Assembly: GCA_024643255.1 (NCBI GenBank)
Contig: JAHENF010000003.1
Location: 38,255-102,254, forward strand
Direction of reading: 5' to 3'
DNA length: 64,000 nt
From: Ilumatobacteraceae bacterium
Lineage (GTDB): Bacteria > Actinomycetota > Acidimicrobiia > Acidimicrobiales > Ilumatobacteraceae
Positions 42,040 to 50,371 of the stretch are shown piece after piece. Within the stretch, counting starts at the first letter, position 1. Each line of letters opens with the position of its first letter. The notes beneath the pieces are model-generated. The model saw only the letters and a program-made list of their open reading frames with translations. It was not told the origin of the DNA and made no database searches. Position numbers and translations under genes: made by a program.

Positions 42040-43334
42040 TCGCCGAGGAGCTGCGCGACGACACGCTCCAGGCCCGCCGAGCGACTCGCCTTCACCAGCA
42101 CGGCCACGTCGGGACCGAGACGACCGATCACCGCGCGGACGTCGTCGGTCGGTTCGACGCCGTAGAGATCGGTGCCGACGACGATCACCTCGATGCCGAG
42201 GGCTGCGGCATCGTCCGCGATCCGACGGTGCGCCGGACCCGGATCGGCGATCTCGCCCATCAGCCCCACCACGGCGATCCGCCGCTCGGCGCGCATTGCG
42301 GCGAGTGCCTCGAGCGCCGCGCGCATCGACGTCGGGTTGGCGTTGTAGGCGTCGTTGATCAGCGTGGCACCGTCGGCAGCCGTGCAGACCTCCATCCGCA
42401 TGCCCGACACCCTGGCGGTCGACAACGCATCGATCGCCGCCGACAGTTCGACGCCGACGACGCCCGCCACCGCGATGGCCGCAGCGGCGTTGGTCACCAT
42501 GTGCAGACCCGGCACCGCGAGACGCACCTGTCCGCTCCCCCATGGCGTGTCGACTCGGAACTGTGCGAGCGCCGAGTCGTCGAGCACGACGTCACTGACG
42601 CGCACGTCGCCGGTGACCCCGAAGGTGAGCACCTCGGCGCCGGTTCGTGCGGCCATCGCGGCGACTCGGGCGTCATCGGCGTTCAGGACTGCCGTCCCCG
42701 ACCGGGGCAATGCCTCGATCAACTCTCCCTTGGCGGTCGCCACCCCGTCGATGCCGCCGACCAGTTCGGTGTGCGCTTCGCCGACCACCGTGACCACACC
42801 GATGTCGGGCCGAGCCACCTCGCACAGTCGACTGATGTGCCCGAAGCCCCGCATGCCCATCTCGACGATCAGCACTTCGGTGTCGTCGGGTGCGTCGAGG
42901 ATGGTCACGGGCAGCCCCTGGTCGTTGTTGAAGCTGCGTTCGTTCGCCCGCGTGCGGCGACCGGCACTGCACGCGGCCGCCATCAGATCCTTGGTCGACG
43001 TCTTGCCGACGCTGCCGGTGACCCCCACCACGCCTGCATCGAGACGGCGGCGCGCCCACCCCGCGAGCGCCAGGAGCGCGAGCGCGGTGTCGGCGACCTC
43101 GATCGCCGTACCGTCGCGACGGTATGGATCGGGCTCGCTGGTCAGATGCACCAGAGCGCCCCGTTCCCGGGCGGCGCCGATGAACTCGTGGCCGTCACGC
43201 TCGGCGATGATCGGCACGAAGAGTTGGCCTGGCTTCGTGGTCCGCGAATCGAATGACGCACCGTCGAACTCGACGTCGGGTCCGATCAGTCGGCCCCCGA
43301 TTCCGGCGGCGGCCTCGGATGCTCGAATCCTCAC
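42036..43334 (-). CDS. murF: UDP-N-acetylmuramoyl-tripeptide--D-alanyl-D-alanine ligase
   Basis: MurF (432 residues) adds D-Ala-D-Ala to UDP-MurNAc-tripeptide in the cytoplasm. The ATP loop GVTGSVGKTST is at 104-114, VEMGMRGFGHISRL is the central-domain motif, and LINDAYNANPTSMRAAL is diagnostic for MurF. GTG at 43334 gives the normal N-terminus RIRASEAAAGIGG, with TACCGT ending 8 nt upstream. It is divergent from ddl, which makes its dipeptide substrate, and the two promoters overlap. Confidence 0.95.
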   Translation of the reverse strand: MRIRASEAAAGIGGRLIGPDVEFDGASFDSRTTKPGQLFVPIIAERDGHEFIGAARERGALVHLTSEPDPYRRDGTAIEVADTALALLALAGWARRRLDAGVVGVTGSVGKTSTKDLMAAACSAGRRTRANERSFNNDQGLPVTILDAPDDTEVLIVEMGMRGFGHISRLCEVARPDIGVVTVVGEAHTELVGGIDGVATAKGELIEALPRSGTAVLNADDARVAAMAARTGAEVLTFGVTGDVRVSDVVLDDSALAQFRVDTPWGSGQVRLAVPGLHMVTNAAAAIAVAGVVGVELSAAIDALSTARVSGMRMEVCTAADGATLINDAYNANPTSMRAALEALAAMRAERRIAVVGLMGEIADPGPAHRRIADDAAALGIEVIVVGTDLYGVEPTDDVRAVIGRLGPDVAVLVKASRSAGLERVVAQLLGD

Positions 43335-43342
43335 GGACGCCG

Positions 43343-43352
43343 ACGGTACCTT
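43343..43352. promoter_or_regulatory. Overlapping divergent -10 elements (murF / ddl)
   Basis: ACGGTACCTT contains TACCTT on the + strand (43347-43352), 6 nt before the ddl ATG, and TACCGT on the - strand (43348-43343), 8 nt before the murF GTG. They share the TA of GGTACC. Both would produce leaderless mRNAs for two consecutive steps of one pathway. Confidence 0.55.
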
Positions 43353-43358
43353 GGGCCG

Positions 43359-44471
43359 ATGACCTCCGAGTCGCATGAGGAAGATCTGGATCGTCGCATC
43401 CATCTCGTGGTGCTGTTCGGTGGCGAGTCGGCGGAACACGACGTCTCGTGTACCACCGCCGCGCACGTGCTCCGTGCCGCCGATCCCGCGCGCTATCGGA
43501 TCACGCCGATCGGCATCTCGACCGAGGGGCAGTGGGCGCTCGCCGACCACGCCGCCGAAGCGCTGTTGGCGGGAGCGGATTCGATCCCGGGACGGCTCGA
43601 CCCGGCGGGCACCAACATGTCGCCCACCCCGATGCTCACCGATGCGGCGAACTCCGAGGAGCTCACGGTCGTGCTCCCGTTGCTCCACGGCCCGCTCGGC
43701 GAGGACGGCACCGTGCAGGGCATGCTCGACCTCGCCAATGTGCCGTACGTCGGCAGCGGTGTGCTCGGCTCCGCGGTGTCGATGGACAAGGCGATGGCCA
43801 AGCAGGTCCTCACGGCCGCCGGCATTCCGCAGGCCCGCTACCGCGCCTTCGCCGAACACGAGATCACACCGGGACTCGCGGCCCGGCTGGTCGACGAGTT
43901 GGGCCTGCCGGTGTTCGTGAAGCCCGCCAACATGGGCTCGTCGGTCGGGGTCTCGAAGGCGTCGAGCGTCGAAGCACTTCGCGATGCGATCAACCATGCA
44001 CTCACCTACGACGAGATGATCGTCGTCGAGGAAGCGATCGTCGGACGCGAGATCGAGGTCGGCGTCCTCGGCACGACCGACCCACAGGCGTCGGTGCCCG
44101 GCGAGATCGTGCCCGGCGAGGAGTTCTACAGCTACGAGGACAAGTACGTCACCGACGGCGCCCAGTTGCTGATCCCGGCACCGCTCTCCGACGCGGCCAC
44201 CGACGAGGTCAGGCGGCTGGCGATCGAGACGTTCCGCGCGCTGCGATGTGATGGGCTCGCACGCGTCGACTTCTTCTACGAGATGGACGACGACGGCAAC
44301 GGCCGCGGGTTTCTCTGCAACGAGGTGAACACGATGCCCGGCTTCACGCCGATCTCGATGTACCCCAAGCTCTGGATCCACTCCGGAGTGAGCTACAGCG
44401 AGCTGATCGACCGGCTCGTCGAGCTCGCCATCGATCGTCACACCCGTCGCCGCCGCAACACCAAACGCTGA
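43359..44471 (+). CDS. ddl: D-alanine--D-alanine ligase
   Basis: Ddl (370 residues) is an ATP-grasp ligase that joins two D-alanines for peptidoglycan. VLFGGESAEHDVSCTTA at the N-terminus, GPLGEDGTVQGMLDLANVPY, VKPANMGSSVGVSKA and the metal-binding CNEVNTMPGFTPISMYP are all present. The length is normal for actinobacterial Ddl. It is divergent from murF by 24 bp, and the stop is followed by the 50-bp tandem palindromic repeat. Confidence 0.96.
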   Translation: MTSESHEEDLDRRIHLVVLFGGESAEHDVSCTTAAHVLRAADPARYRITPIGISTEGQWALADHAAEALLAGADSIPGRLDPAGTNMSPTPMLTDAANSEELTVVLPLLHGPLGEDGTVQGMLDLANVPYVGSGVLGSAVSMDKAMAKQVLTAAGIPQARYRAFAEHEITPGLAARLVDELGLPVFVKPANMGSSVGVSKASSVEALRDAINHALTYDEMIVVEEAIVGREIEVGVLGTTDPQASVPGEIVPGEEFYSYEDKYVTDGAQLLIPAPLSDAATDEVRRLAIETFRALRCDGLARVDFFYEMDDDGNGRGFLCNEVNTMPGFTPISMYPKLWIHSGVSYSELIDRLVELAIDRHTRRRRNTKR

Positions 44472-44588
44472 CCCACAACCTCATCACACCACCACCGATG
44501 AGGTTCCGGCCCACCCCTCGCCCCACAACCTCATCACACCACCACCGATGAGGTTCCGGCCCACCCCTCGCCCCACAACCTCATCGCA
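44472..44588. repeat. 50-bp tandem repeat with palindromes (site C)
   Basis: Two 50-bp copies (44472-44521 and 44522-44571) are identical, followed by a 17-bp partial third copy. Each contains AACCTCATC, an 11-nt loop, then GATGAGGTT, a perfect 9-bp inverted repeat, plus CCACCCCTCG shared with site B. The array lies between convergent ddl and the TetR gene. Too short and spacerless for CRISPR. Confidence 0.85.
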
Positions 44589-44606
44589 CGAGGATGTCAG
44601 GGGACG

Positions 44607-45191
44607 TCAGGGGGCGAGGGCGGCGCGGAAGAAGGCGCGCAGCTCGTCGCGCAGGCCTCGTAGGCCGGCGGCGTCGGAGTGCCAGCCGACCGCCCGGAGC
44701 GCTTCGGGTTCGGTGGCGATCCCCGTCAGCGTCGCGTAGCCGAGCGCCGCGATCAGGCCGGGGTCGCCGCGACGCAGGCGACCTGCGTCCATCTCGTTGC
44801 CGAGATAGGCAACGGCCCGATCGACCAGCGATTGCAGTCGTTCGCGCAGGCGCGCTGCCTGGTCGGACTCGAGCCGGCTGACCTCGCGGATCAGTCCGAG
44901 CAGCGCCGGGCGCCGCACCGCAGGACGGAACACCGCACGGACGACCGCGTCGACCCGGTCGAGCGGGTCGTCGGGTGCCGCACGGAGCGCGGCGTCGATC
45001 ACGACGACGAGTTCGGTCGCCGCGACGGCCAGCACCTCGTCGACGAGCACGTCCTTCGATTCGAACCAGTAGAGCACCGTCTGTTTTCGCACCCCGACCA
45101 CGCGTGCGATCTCGTCGAGCGACACCGCGTCGACGCCTCGCGTCCCGAACAGGTCGAGGGCCGTCTCGAGGATTCGGTCACGGGTGGTCAT
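44607..45191 (-). CDS. TetR family transcriptional regulator
   Basis: A 194-residue repressor. The N-terminal HTH is RDRILETALDLFGTRGVDAVSLDEIARVVGVRKQTVLYWFESKD; the C-terminal ligand domain is all-helical with no recognisable subfamily motif. It is divergent from the reductase operon, and a perfect 18-bp palindrome lies 2 bp beyond its start codon, so it probably represses itself and the operon. A fatty acyl or acyl-CoA ligand would fit the neighbours, but that is inference. Confidence 0.9.
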   Translation of the reverse strand: MTTRDRILETALDLFGTRGVDAVSLDEIARVVGVRKQTVLYWFESKDVLVDEVLAVAATELVVVIDAALRAAPDDPLDRVDAVVRAVFRPAVRRPALLGLIREVSRLESDQAARLRERLQSLVDRAVAYLGNEMDAGRLRRGDPGLIAALGYATLTGIATEPEALRAVGWHSDAAGLRGLRDELRAFFRAALAP

Positions 45192-45193
45192 CT

Positions 45194-45211
45194 CTCTACC
45201 AATTGGTAGAG
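45194..45211. promoter_or_regulatory. Probable TetR operator
   Basis: CTCTACCAATTGGTAGAG, an 18-bp perfect palindrome between the divergent TetR gene and the acyl reductase gene. A further half-site-like GGTAGA occurs at 45218-45223. Binding there would cover both promoters. Confidence 0.75.
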
Positions 45212-45219
45212 GATCGTGG

Positions 45220-45225
45220 TAGAAC
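45220..45225 (+). promoter_or_regulatory. Candidate -10 of the acyl reductase operon
   Basis: TAGAAC lies 8 nt before GTG at 45234, following the spacing of other leaderless starts here, though the last base is not T. The operator lies immediately upstream. Confidence 0.35.
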
Positions 45226-45233
45226 TGTCAACC

Positions 45234-47585
45234 GTGATCGCCGAGGCACTCGCCGGGAAACGGATTGCCATCACCGGCGCGACCGGATTCGTCGGCACCG
45301 CCCTCGTCGAGCGGCTGCTGCGCTCGGTTCCGGGATGCGAGCTCGTGTTGCTCATCCGTGACGGCCAGCGAACCCCGGCCGCGAAGCGCACCGACCGCGA
45401 AATCTTCAAGAACGACGCGTTCGACCGACTCCGCGCCACACATGACGACGACTTCTCGTCGGTGACCTCGCGGGTCAGCACGATCGCCGGCGATGTCACC
45501 CGTGATGGCCTCGGCCTGAACGAGGCCGACCGCGCGTTGTTCGCGTCGTGCGACATCGTCATCCACTCCGCCGCCGCGGTGTCGTTCGACTCGCCACTCG
45601 ACTCCGCTGTCGAGATCAACCTGCTCGGTCCATCGCGTATCGCCAACCTCTGCAACGAGATCGGCATCACCCCGCACCTCGTCGCCGTGTCGACCTGTTA
45701 CGTCGCGGGCAATCGGCGCGGCAACGCCCCCGAACAGCTCGTGAGCGACGGGCCCTTCGACATCGGCATCGACTGGCGCAGCGAGGTGGCGGCGAGCCGA
45801 CGCCTGCGATCCGACGCCGACGCCGCGAGCCGCAGTCGCGAGAACCTGGAGCGGTTCCGAGACGAGGCGCGAACCGAGCTGGGCGCCGCCGGAGCGCCCG
45901 CGCTCGCCTCGAAGACCGAGCAGCTGCGCGAGCGCTGGGTCAAGGACCAGCTCGTCGAAGCCGGACGCGCTCGAGCCGCGAGCGTGGGCTGGCCCGACGC
46001 CTACGCGTTCACGAAGGCACTCGGCGAACAGGCACTCACCGACGTCAAGGGTGCTGTGCCGGTGTCGATCGTCCGACCGTCGATCATCGAATCGGCGCTC
46101 GCCGAGCCGAAGCCCGGCTGGATCCGCGGGTTCCGTATGGCCGAGCCGGTCCTGATCTCCTACGCGCGAGGATTGCTCGACGAGTTCCCCGGCGTCCCCG
46201 AGGGAACCGTCGACGTGATTCCCGTCGACATCGTCGTCGCCTCGATCATCGCCGTCGCGGCACTCGGCCCCGAGCGTGCACCGGCGATCACGCAGGTCGC
46301 CTCCGGTGGCATCAACCCACTCAAGTACCGGATGCTCGTCGACAACGTGAGCGGGTGGTTCCTCGAACACCCGATCTACGACTCGAAAGGTCAGCCGATC
46401 GTGGTGCCCGAGTTCCGCTTCCCCGGTCGGGGTCGCGTGCAGGCACAGCTCGGGCGCGCCAAGAAGGTGCTGACCGCCGGCGAGAAGGTGCTCCAGAACC
46501 TCCCGTTGCGCGGCCGCCAGGCGGAATGGTCCGCCCAGATCGAGACCAAGCGCGTCGAGATCGAGCGGGCGCTCACCTACGTCGAGTTGTACGGGCTCTA
46601 CACCGAGTGCGAGGCGATCTACCAGGTCGACAACCTGATGCTCACGTGGGGCGAACTCGACGACGTCGACCGAGCGGAGTTCAACTTCGACCCTCGTTCG
46701 GTCGATTGGCCGACCTACATCACCCAGGTCCATCTGCCCTCGATCGTGCAGCACGCACGGGTCAAGACCACCCCCGGACCCGCGGCGTCGACCGACCGCA
46801 TGGCCCGCATGCGCAAGCAGGTACTCGACCCCCGACGTCAGGTCGTCGCCTTCGACCTCGAGAACACGCTGATCGCCTCGAACGTCGTCGAGAGCTATTC
46901 GTGGCTCGCGACACGCCGGCTCGACACCCCTGAGCGGGTTCGCTATTTCCTGCGCACCCTCGCCGAGGCACCGGGCCTGTTGAAGCTCGACCGTGCCGAC
47001 CGCACCGACTTCCTGCGGCACTTCTACCGACGATACGAGGACGCTCCGGTCGAGCAGATCGAGCGCGATGCCCGCGAGATGTTCGCCCAGCTGATCATGA
47101 CGAAGTCGTTCCCCGACGGCCTGCGCCGCGTCCGCGAGCACCGGGCGCTCGGGCACCGCACGATCCTGATCACCGGTGCGCTCAGCTTCAACGTCGAGGG
47201 GCTCCGGCCGCTGTTCGACGAGATCGTCGCCGCCGAGATGTCGATCCGCCCCGACAACACCTACTCCGGCGAGATGGTCACCGTGCCACCGACGGGCGAG
47301 GCACGAGCACAGATCCTGTTGGACTACTGCGATGCCGAGGGCTTCGACCCCGACGAGTGCGTCGCCTACGCCGACTCGTCGTCGGATCTTCCACTGTTCG
47401 AAGCGGTCGGCTTCCCGGTCGCTGTCAACCCGGAGACGCGACTCGCGGCCATCGCGCGCAAGCGAGGTTGGCTCGTCGAGCACTGGAGCAAGTCACCCGG
47501 TGGTCCCCGGCCGAAGCTGCCGATCGGGCCGCTGTTGTCGGAACGTGAACGTCGCCAGCGCTTCGGATCCGGAGCCCGCCGATGA
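45234..47585 (+). CDS. Fatty acyl-CoA reductase-like SDR fused to HAD-IB phosphatase-like domain
   Basis: A 783-residue fusion. Residues about 8-380 form an extended SDR of the fatty acyl reductase type: nucleotide motif TGATGFVG, VSTCYVAGN and active-site YAFTK. After a linker, about 540-760 is a HAD-IB domain with AFDLENTL, ILITGALS and AYADSSSDLPLF. Its motif I has Glu where most HAD enzymes have the second Asp. It may reduce acyl-CoA to aldehyde or alcohol. GTG at 45234 fits a leaderless start; GTG at 45216 would add six residues. It overlaps the next gene by 4 bp. Confidence 0.82.
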   Translation: MIAEALAGKRIAITGATGFVGTALVERLLRSVPGCELVLLIRDGQRTPAAKRTDREIFKNDAFDRLRATHDDDFSSVTSRVSTIAGDVTRDGLGLNEADRALFASCDIVIHSAAAVSFDSPLDSAVEINLLGPSRIANLCNEIGITPHLVAVSTCYVAGNRRGNAPEQLVSDGPFDIGIDWRSEVAASRRLRSDADAASRSRENLERFRDEARTELGAAGAPALASKTEQLRERWVKDQLVEAGRARAASVGWPDAYAFTKALGEQALTDVKGAVPVSIVRPSIIESALAEPKPGWIRGFRMAEPVLISYARGLLDEFPGVPEGTVDVIPVDIVVASIIAVAALGPERAPAITQVASGGINPLKYRMLVDNVSGWFLEHPIYDSKGQPIVVPEFRFPGRGRVQAQLGRAKKVLTAGEKVLQNLPLRGRQAEWSAQIETKRVEIERALTYVELYGLYTECEAIYQVDNLMLTWGELDDVDRAEFNFDPRSVDWPTYITQVHLPSIVQHARVKTTPGPAASTDRMARMRKQVLDPRRQVVAFDLENTLIASNVVESYSWLATRRLDTPERVRYFLRTLAEAPGLLKLDRADRTDFLRHFYRRYEDAPVEQIERDAREMFAQLIMTKSFPDGLRRVREHRALGHRTILITGALSFNVEGLRPLFDEIVAAEMSIRPDNTYSGEMVTVPPTGEARAQILLDYCDAEGFDPDECVAYADSSSDLPLFEAVGFPVAVNPETRLAAIARKRGWLVEHWSKSPGGPRPKLPIGPLLSERERRQRFGSGARR

Positions 47586-48778
47586 AAGCCCTCCAGGTCT
47601 CACGGTCGGTGCCCAAGCTGGGCATGGCGCGTCTCGCCTCGGCCGTCTCGCCGCTCGCTGCCGCGAAGCTCGGCCCGTTGGCCTACACCACCGTCGACGA
47701 ACCCGAGCTTCCCGGTCCGGGCTGGCACCGGGTGCACACCCGGCTCGCAGGAATCTGCGGATCGGATCTCTCACTCGTCGAAGGGCACGCGTCGCTGTAC
47801 TTCGACGACGTGGTGTCGTTCCCCTTCGTTCCCGGTCACGAAGTGGTCGGCGAACTCGACGACGGCACCCGCGTGATCCTCGAACCGGTCCTCGGCCACG
47901 AGGCCCGCGGCTTCGCTCCCCCGTTCGAGGGCGCCGCCCCCGGCGACGGCGACGATTACTCCCACCTGTCGACCGGAGCGCTCGAGCCGGGCATCCAGAC
48001 CGGATTCTGCTGTTCGACGGGCGGCGGCTGGGCGCCGACATTCGTCGCGCACGAGTCGCAACTCCACCGCATCGGTGACATGCCCGATGAGCGCGCCGTG
48101 CTCGTCGAACCGTTCGCCGGAGGCATTCACGCCGCACTGCTCGCCGCCCCGGTGGTCGCCGCCCGCCAGGACACGACCCGGCCAGCGGTCGTCGCCGTGC
48201 TCGGCGCCGGCACGATGGGGCTCGCCGCGATCGCCGGCCTGCGCCGTTACGTGCCCGACGTCGAGATCATCGTCGGCGCGAGGTATCCCCACCAGCAGAT
48301 GCTCGCGAAGGCCTACGGCGCCGACGTCGTCGTCGGACCCGACGGCCTGCAACGTGCGGTGCGGCGCGCCACCGGCTGCCACCTGATCGGCGACCACCTC
48401 AGCTCGGGCGCGCACGTGACGATCGATGCGGTCGGCACGAGCGCCACCGTCGCCGACTCGCTGCGCATCACCCGGCCACGCGGTCGCGTCGTGCTCCTCG
48501 GGATGCCGGCCGAGGTCACCGTCGACCTCACGGGCCTCTGGCATCGTGAAACCGAATTGAAGGGCGCCTACACCTACGGCACCGAGCATCTCCCCGATGG
48601 ACGCACGGCGCGCACGTTCGACCTCGCGATCGAGACCGCCACCGCCGTCGAAGCCGAGCGGTTGCTCTCGGCCACCTATCCCCTGTCCGACCACGTCGAC
48701 GCCATCGCCCACGCCGCCACCGCCGGCCGCCGCGGCGCCGTGAAGATCGCGTTCGACATGCGCACTGGAGACACCTGA
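47582..48778 (+). CDS. Zinc-dependent MDR alcohol dehydrogenase-like protein
   Basis: A 398-residue medium-chain dehydrogenase. Catalytic zinc ligands Cys59 (LAGICGSDLS) and His86-Glu87 (VPGHEVVGE) are present, and the Rossmann motif is VLGAGTMGLAAIAGL. The four-cysteine structural zinc lobe is missing; that region instead holds Gly/Asp-rich DGDDYSHLSTGALEPG. It would interconvert an alcohol and aldehyde, which fits a neighbour that reduces acyl-CoA. It overlaps the upstream gene by 4 bp and the downstream gene by 1 bp, so it is part of one operon. Confidence 0.88.
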   Translation: MKALQVSRSVPKLGMARLASAVSPLAAAKLGPLAYTTVDEPELPGPGWHRVHTRLAGICGSDLSLVEGHASLYFDDVVSFPFVPGHEVVGELDDGTRVILEPVLGHEARGFAPPFEGAAPGDGDDYSHLSTGALEPGIQTGFCCSTGGGWAPTFVAHESQLHRIGDMPDERAVLVEPFAGGIHAALLAAPVVAARQDTTRPAVVAVLGAGTMGLAAIAGLRRYVPDVEIIVGARYPHQQMLAKAYGADVVVGPDGLQRAVRRATGCHLIGDHLSSGAHVTIDAVGTSATVADSLRITRPRGRVVLLGMPAEVTVDLTGLWHRETELKGAYTYGTEHLPDGRTARTFDLAIETATAVEAERLLSATYPLSDHVDAIAHAATAGRRGAVKIAFDMRTGDT

Positions 48779-50364
48779 TGCCCAGACCTGGATTCGTTCT
48801 CGACGTCGATCGTTCGACGCCGCCCACACTCTTCTGGCACGGAGAGGGTTTCCGCCTGGAGAAGTTGCCGGCCGACCGCAGCCGGGTGATCTATGCGCCC
48901 GAGCCGCACGACGCGATCGACGACGTCGACGGTGCCATCCGCACCGCGTTGCTCCACCCGATCGACATGGATCCGCTGCCGTCGCTGCTGTTCCCAGGCA
49001 TGAAGTTGACGATCGCGTTCGACGACGTGTCGCTCCCACTGCCGAAGATGCGCCGCCCCGACCTGCGCCAACGGATCATCGAGCAGGTGCTCACGATGGC
49101 CGCTGATGCCGGCGTCGACGACGTCCATCTGATCGCCGCGCTCGCACTGCATCGGCGCATGCACGAGTTCGAACTGCGCCATGCCCTCGGCGACCGGGTC
49201 TACGACGCCTTCGAGCCCCGCGGCCTGCTGTTCCAGCACGACGCCGAAGACCCCGACAACCTCGCGTTCCTCGGCACGACCGATCAGGGCGAGGAGATCG
49301 AGATCAACAAGCGGGCGGCCGAGTCCGACCTGCTCATCTACGTCAACATCAACCTCGTCGCGATGGACGGTGGCTGGAAGTCGACCGCGGTCGGCCTCGC
49401 GAGTTATCGCTCGCTCCGCCACCACCACAACCCGACCACGATGGAGGCGTCGCACTCGTTCATGGACCAGCACGCCTCCGAACTCCACAAGAGCACGTGG
49501 CGCATGGGCAAGGTCATGCGTGATCATGGCCCGAAGGTCTTCCAGATCGAGACCACCCTCAACACCGACACGTTCCCGCAGCCGTTCGAGTTCCTGGCGA
49601 AGCGCGAGTGGGAATGGAACGCCAAGGACCGCGCGCTCTATCTCGCGAGCGCCAAGGCGCTGGCCAAGGCACCACCGCGAACGGCCCGCAAGATCTTCCA
49701 CGGCATCGAGGCCCCGCATCAGATGACCAGCATCCAGTGCGGTGAGGTCGAGGCGGTCCACAAGGTCACGACCCAGAACGTCTACGACCAGCAACTCGTC
49801 GAGGTCGAGGGCCAGACCGACATCCTGATGCTCGGGATCCCGTACATCTGCCCCTACAACGTGAACTCGATCATGAACCCGATCCTCGTGATGTGCACGG
49901 GGCTCGGCTACTTCTTCAACCTCTATCGCGGCAAGCCGCTCGTGCGTGAGGGCGGTGTGGTGATCCTGACCCACCCGACCACCAACGAGTTCCACCCGGT
50001 TCACCACCCGAGCTACATCGACTTCTTCGAGGAAGTGCTCGCGGACACGACCGATCCGCACGTGATGTCGCAGAAGTGGGAGCAGCAGTACGCCGAGGAC
50101 GACTGGTACCGCCATCTGTACCGGACCACCAACGCCTACCACGGCGTGCACCCGTTCTACATGTGGTACTGGGGCAGCCACGGCATGAAGCACGTGGGCA
50201 AGGTGATCATCGTCGGCGGCGACGCGGCCACGGTCCGCAAGCTCGGCTTCACGCCGGCATCGACGATGAACGACGCGCTCGAGATCGCGTCCGACACCGT
50301 CGGACGCCACCCGACGATCACCCACATGAAGACCCCGCCGCTGATGATCGCGGACGTGAAGTAG
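48778..50364 (+). CDS. LarA-like (lactate racemase domain) protein
   Basis: A 528-residue protein whose N-terminal part resembles the nickel-pincer lactate racemase LarA: FDDVSLPLPKMRRPDLRQRI and IAALALHRRMHEFELRHALG, the His in LHRRMHE corresponding to a LarA active-site His. The C-terminal half has many His and aromatic residues (YHGVHPFYMWYWGSHGMKH). LarA homologues epimerise or dehydrate 2-hydroxy acids, but no larB/C/E maturation genes are here, so the nickel-pincer cofactor is not assured. It lies in the TetR-controlled operon; its role there is unknown. Confidence 0.78.
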   Translation: MPRPGFVLDVDRSTPPTLFWHGEGFRLEKLPADRSRVIYAPEPHDAIDDVDGAIRTALLHPIDMDPLPSLLFPGMKLTIAFDDVSLPLPKMRRPDLRQRIIEQVLTMAADAGVDDVHLIAALALHRRMHEFELRHALGDRVYDAFEPRGLLFQHDAEDPDNLAFLGTTDQGEEIEINKRAAESDLLIYVNINLVAMDGGWKSTAVGLASYRSLRHHHNPTTMEASHSFMDQHASELHKSTWRMGKVMRDHGPKVFQIETTLNTDTFPQPFEFLAKREWEWNAKDRALYLASAKALAKAPPRTARKIFHGIEAPHQMTSIQCGEVEAVHKVTTQNVYDQQLVEVEGQTDILMLGIPYICPYNVNSIMNPILVMCTGLGYFFNLYRGKPLVREGGVVILTHPTTNEFHPVHHPSYIDFFEEVLADTTDPHVMSQKWEQQYAEDDWYRHLYRTTNAYHGVHPFYMWYWGSHGMKHVGKVIIVGGDAATVRKLGFTPASTMNDALEIASDTVGRHPTITHMKTPPLMIADVK

Positions 50365-50371
50365 GTCGCTC

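Noticed and set aside
44472-44588. CRISPR array
   Set aside because: Units abut directly with no unique spacers and there are no cas genes; it is a tandem palindromic repeat.
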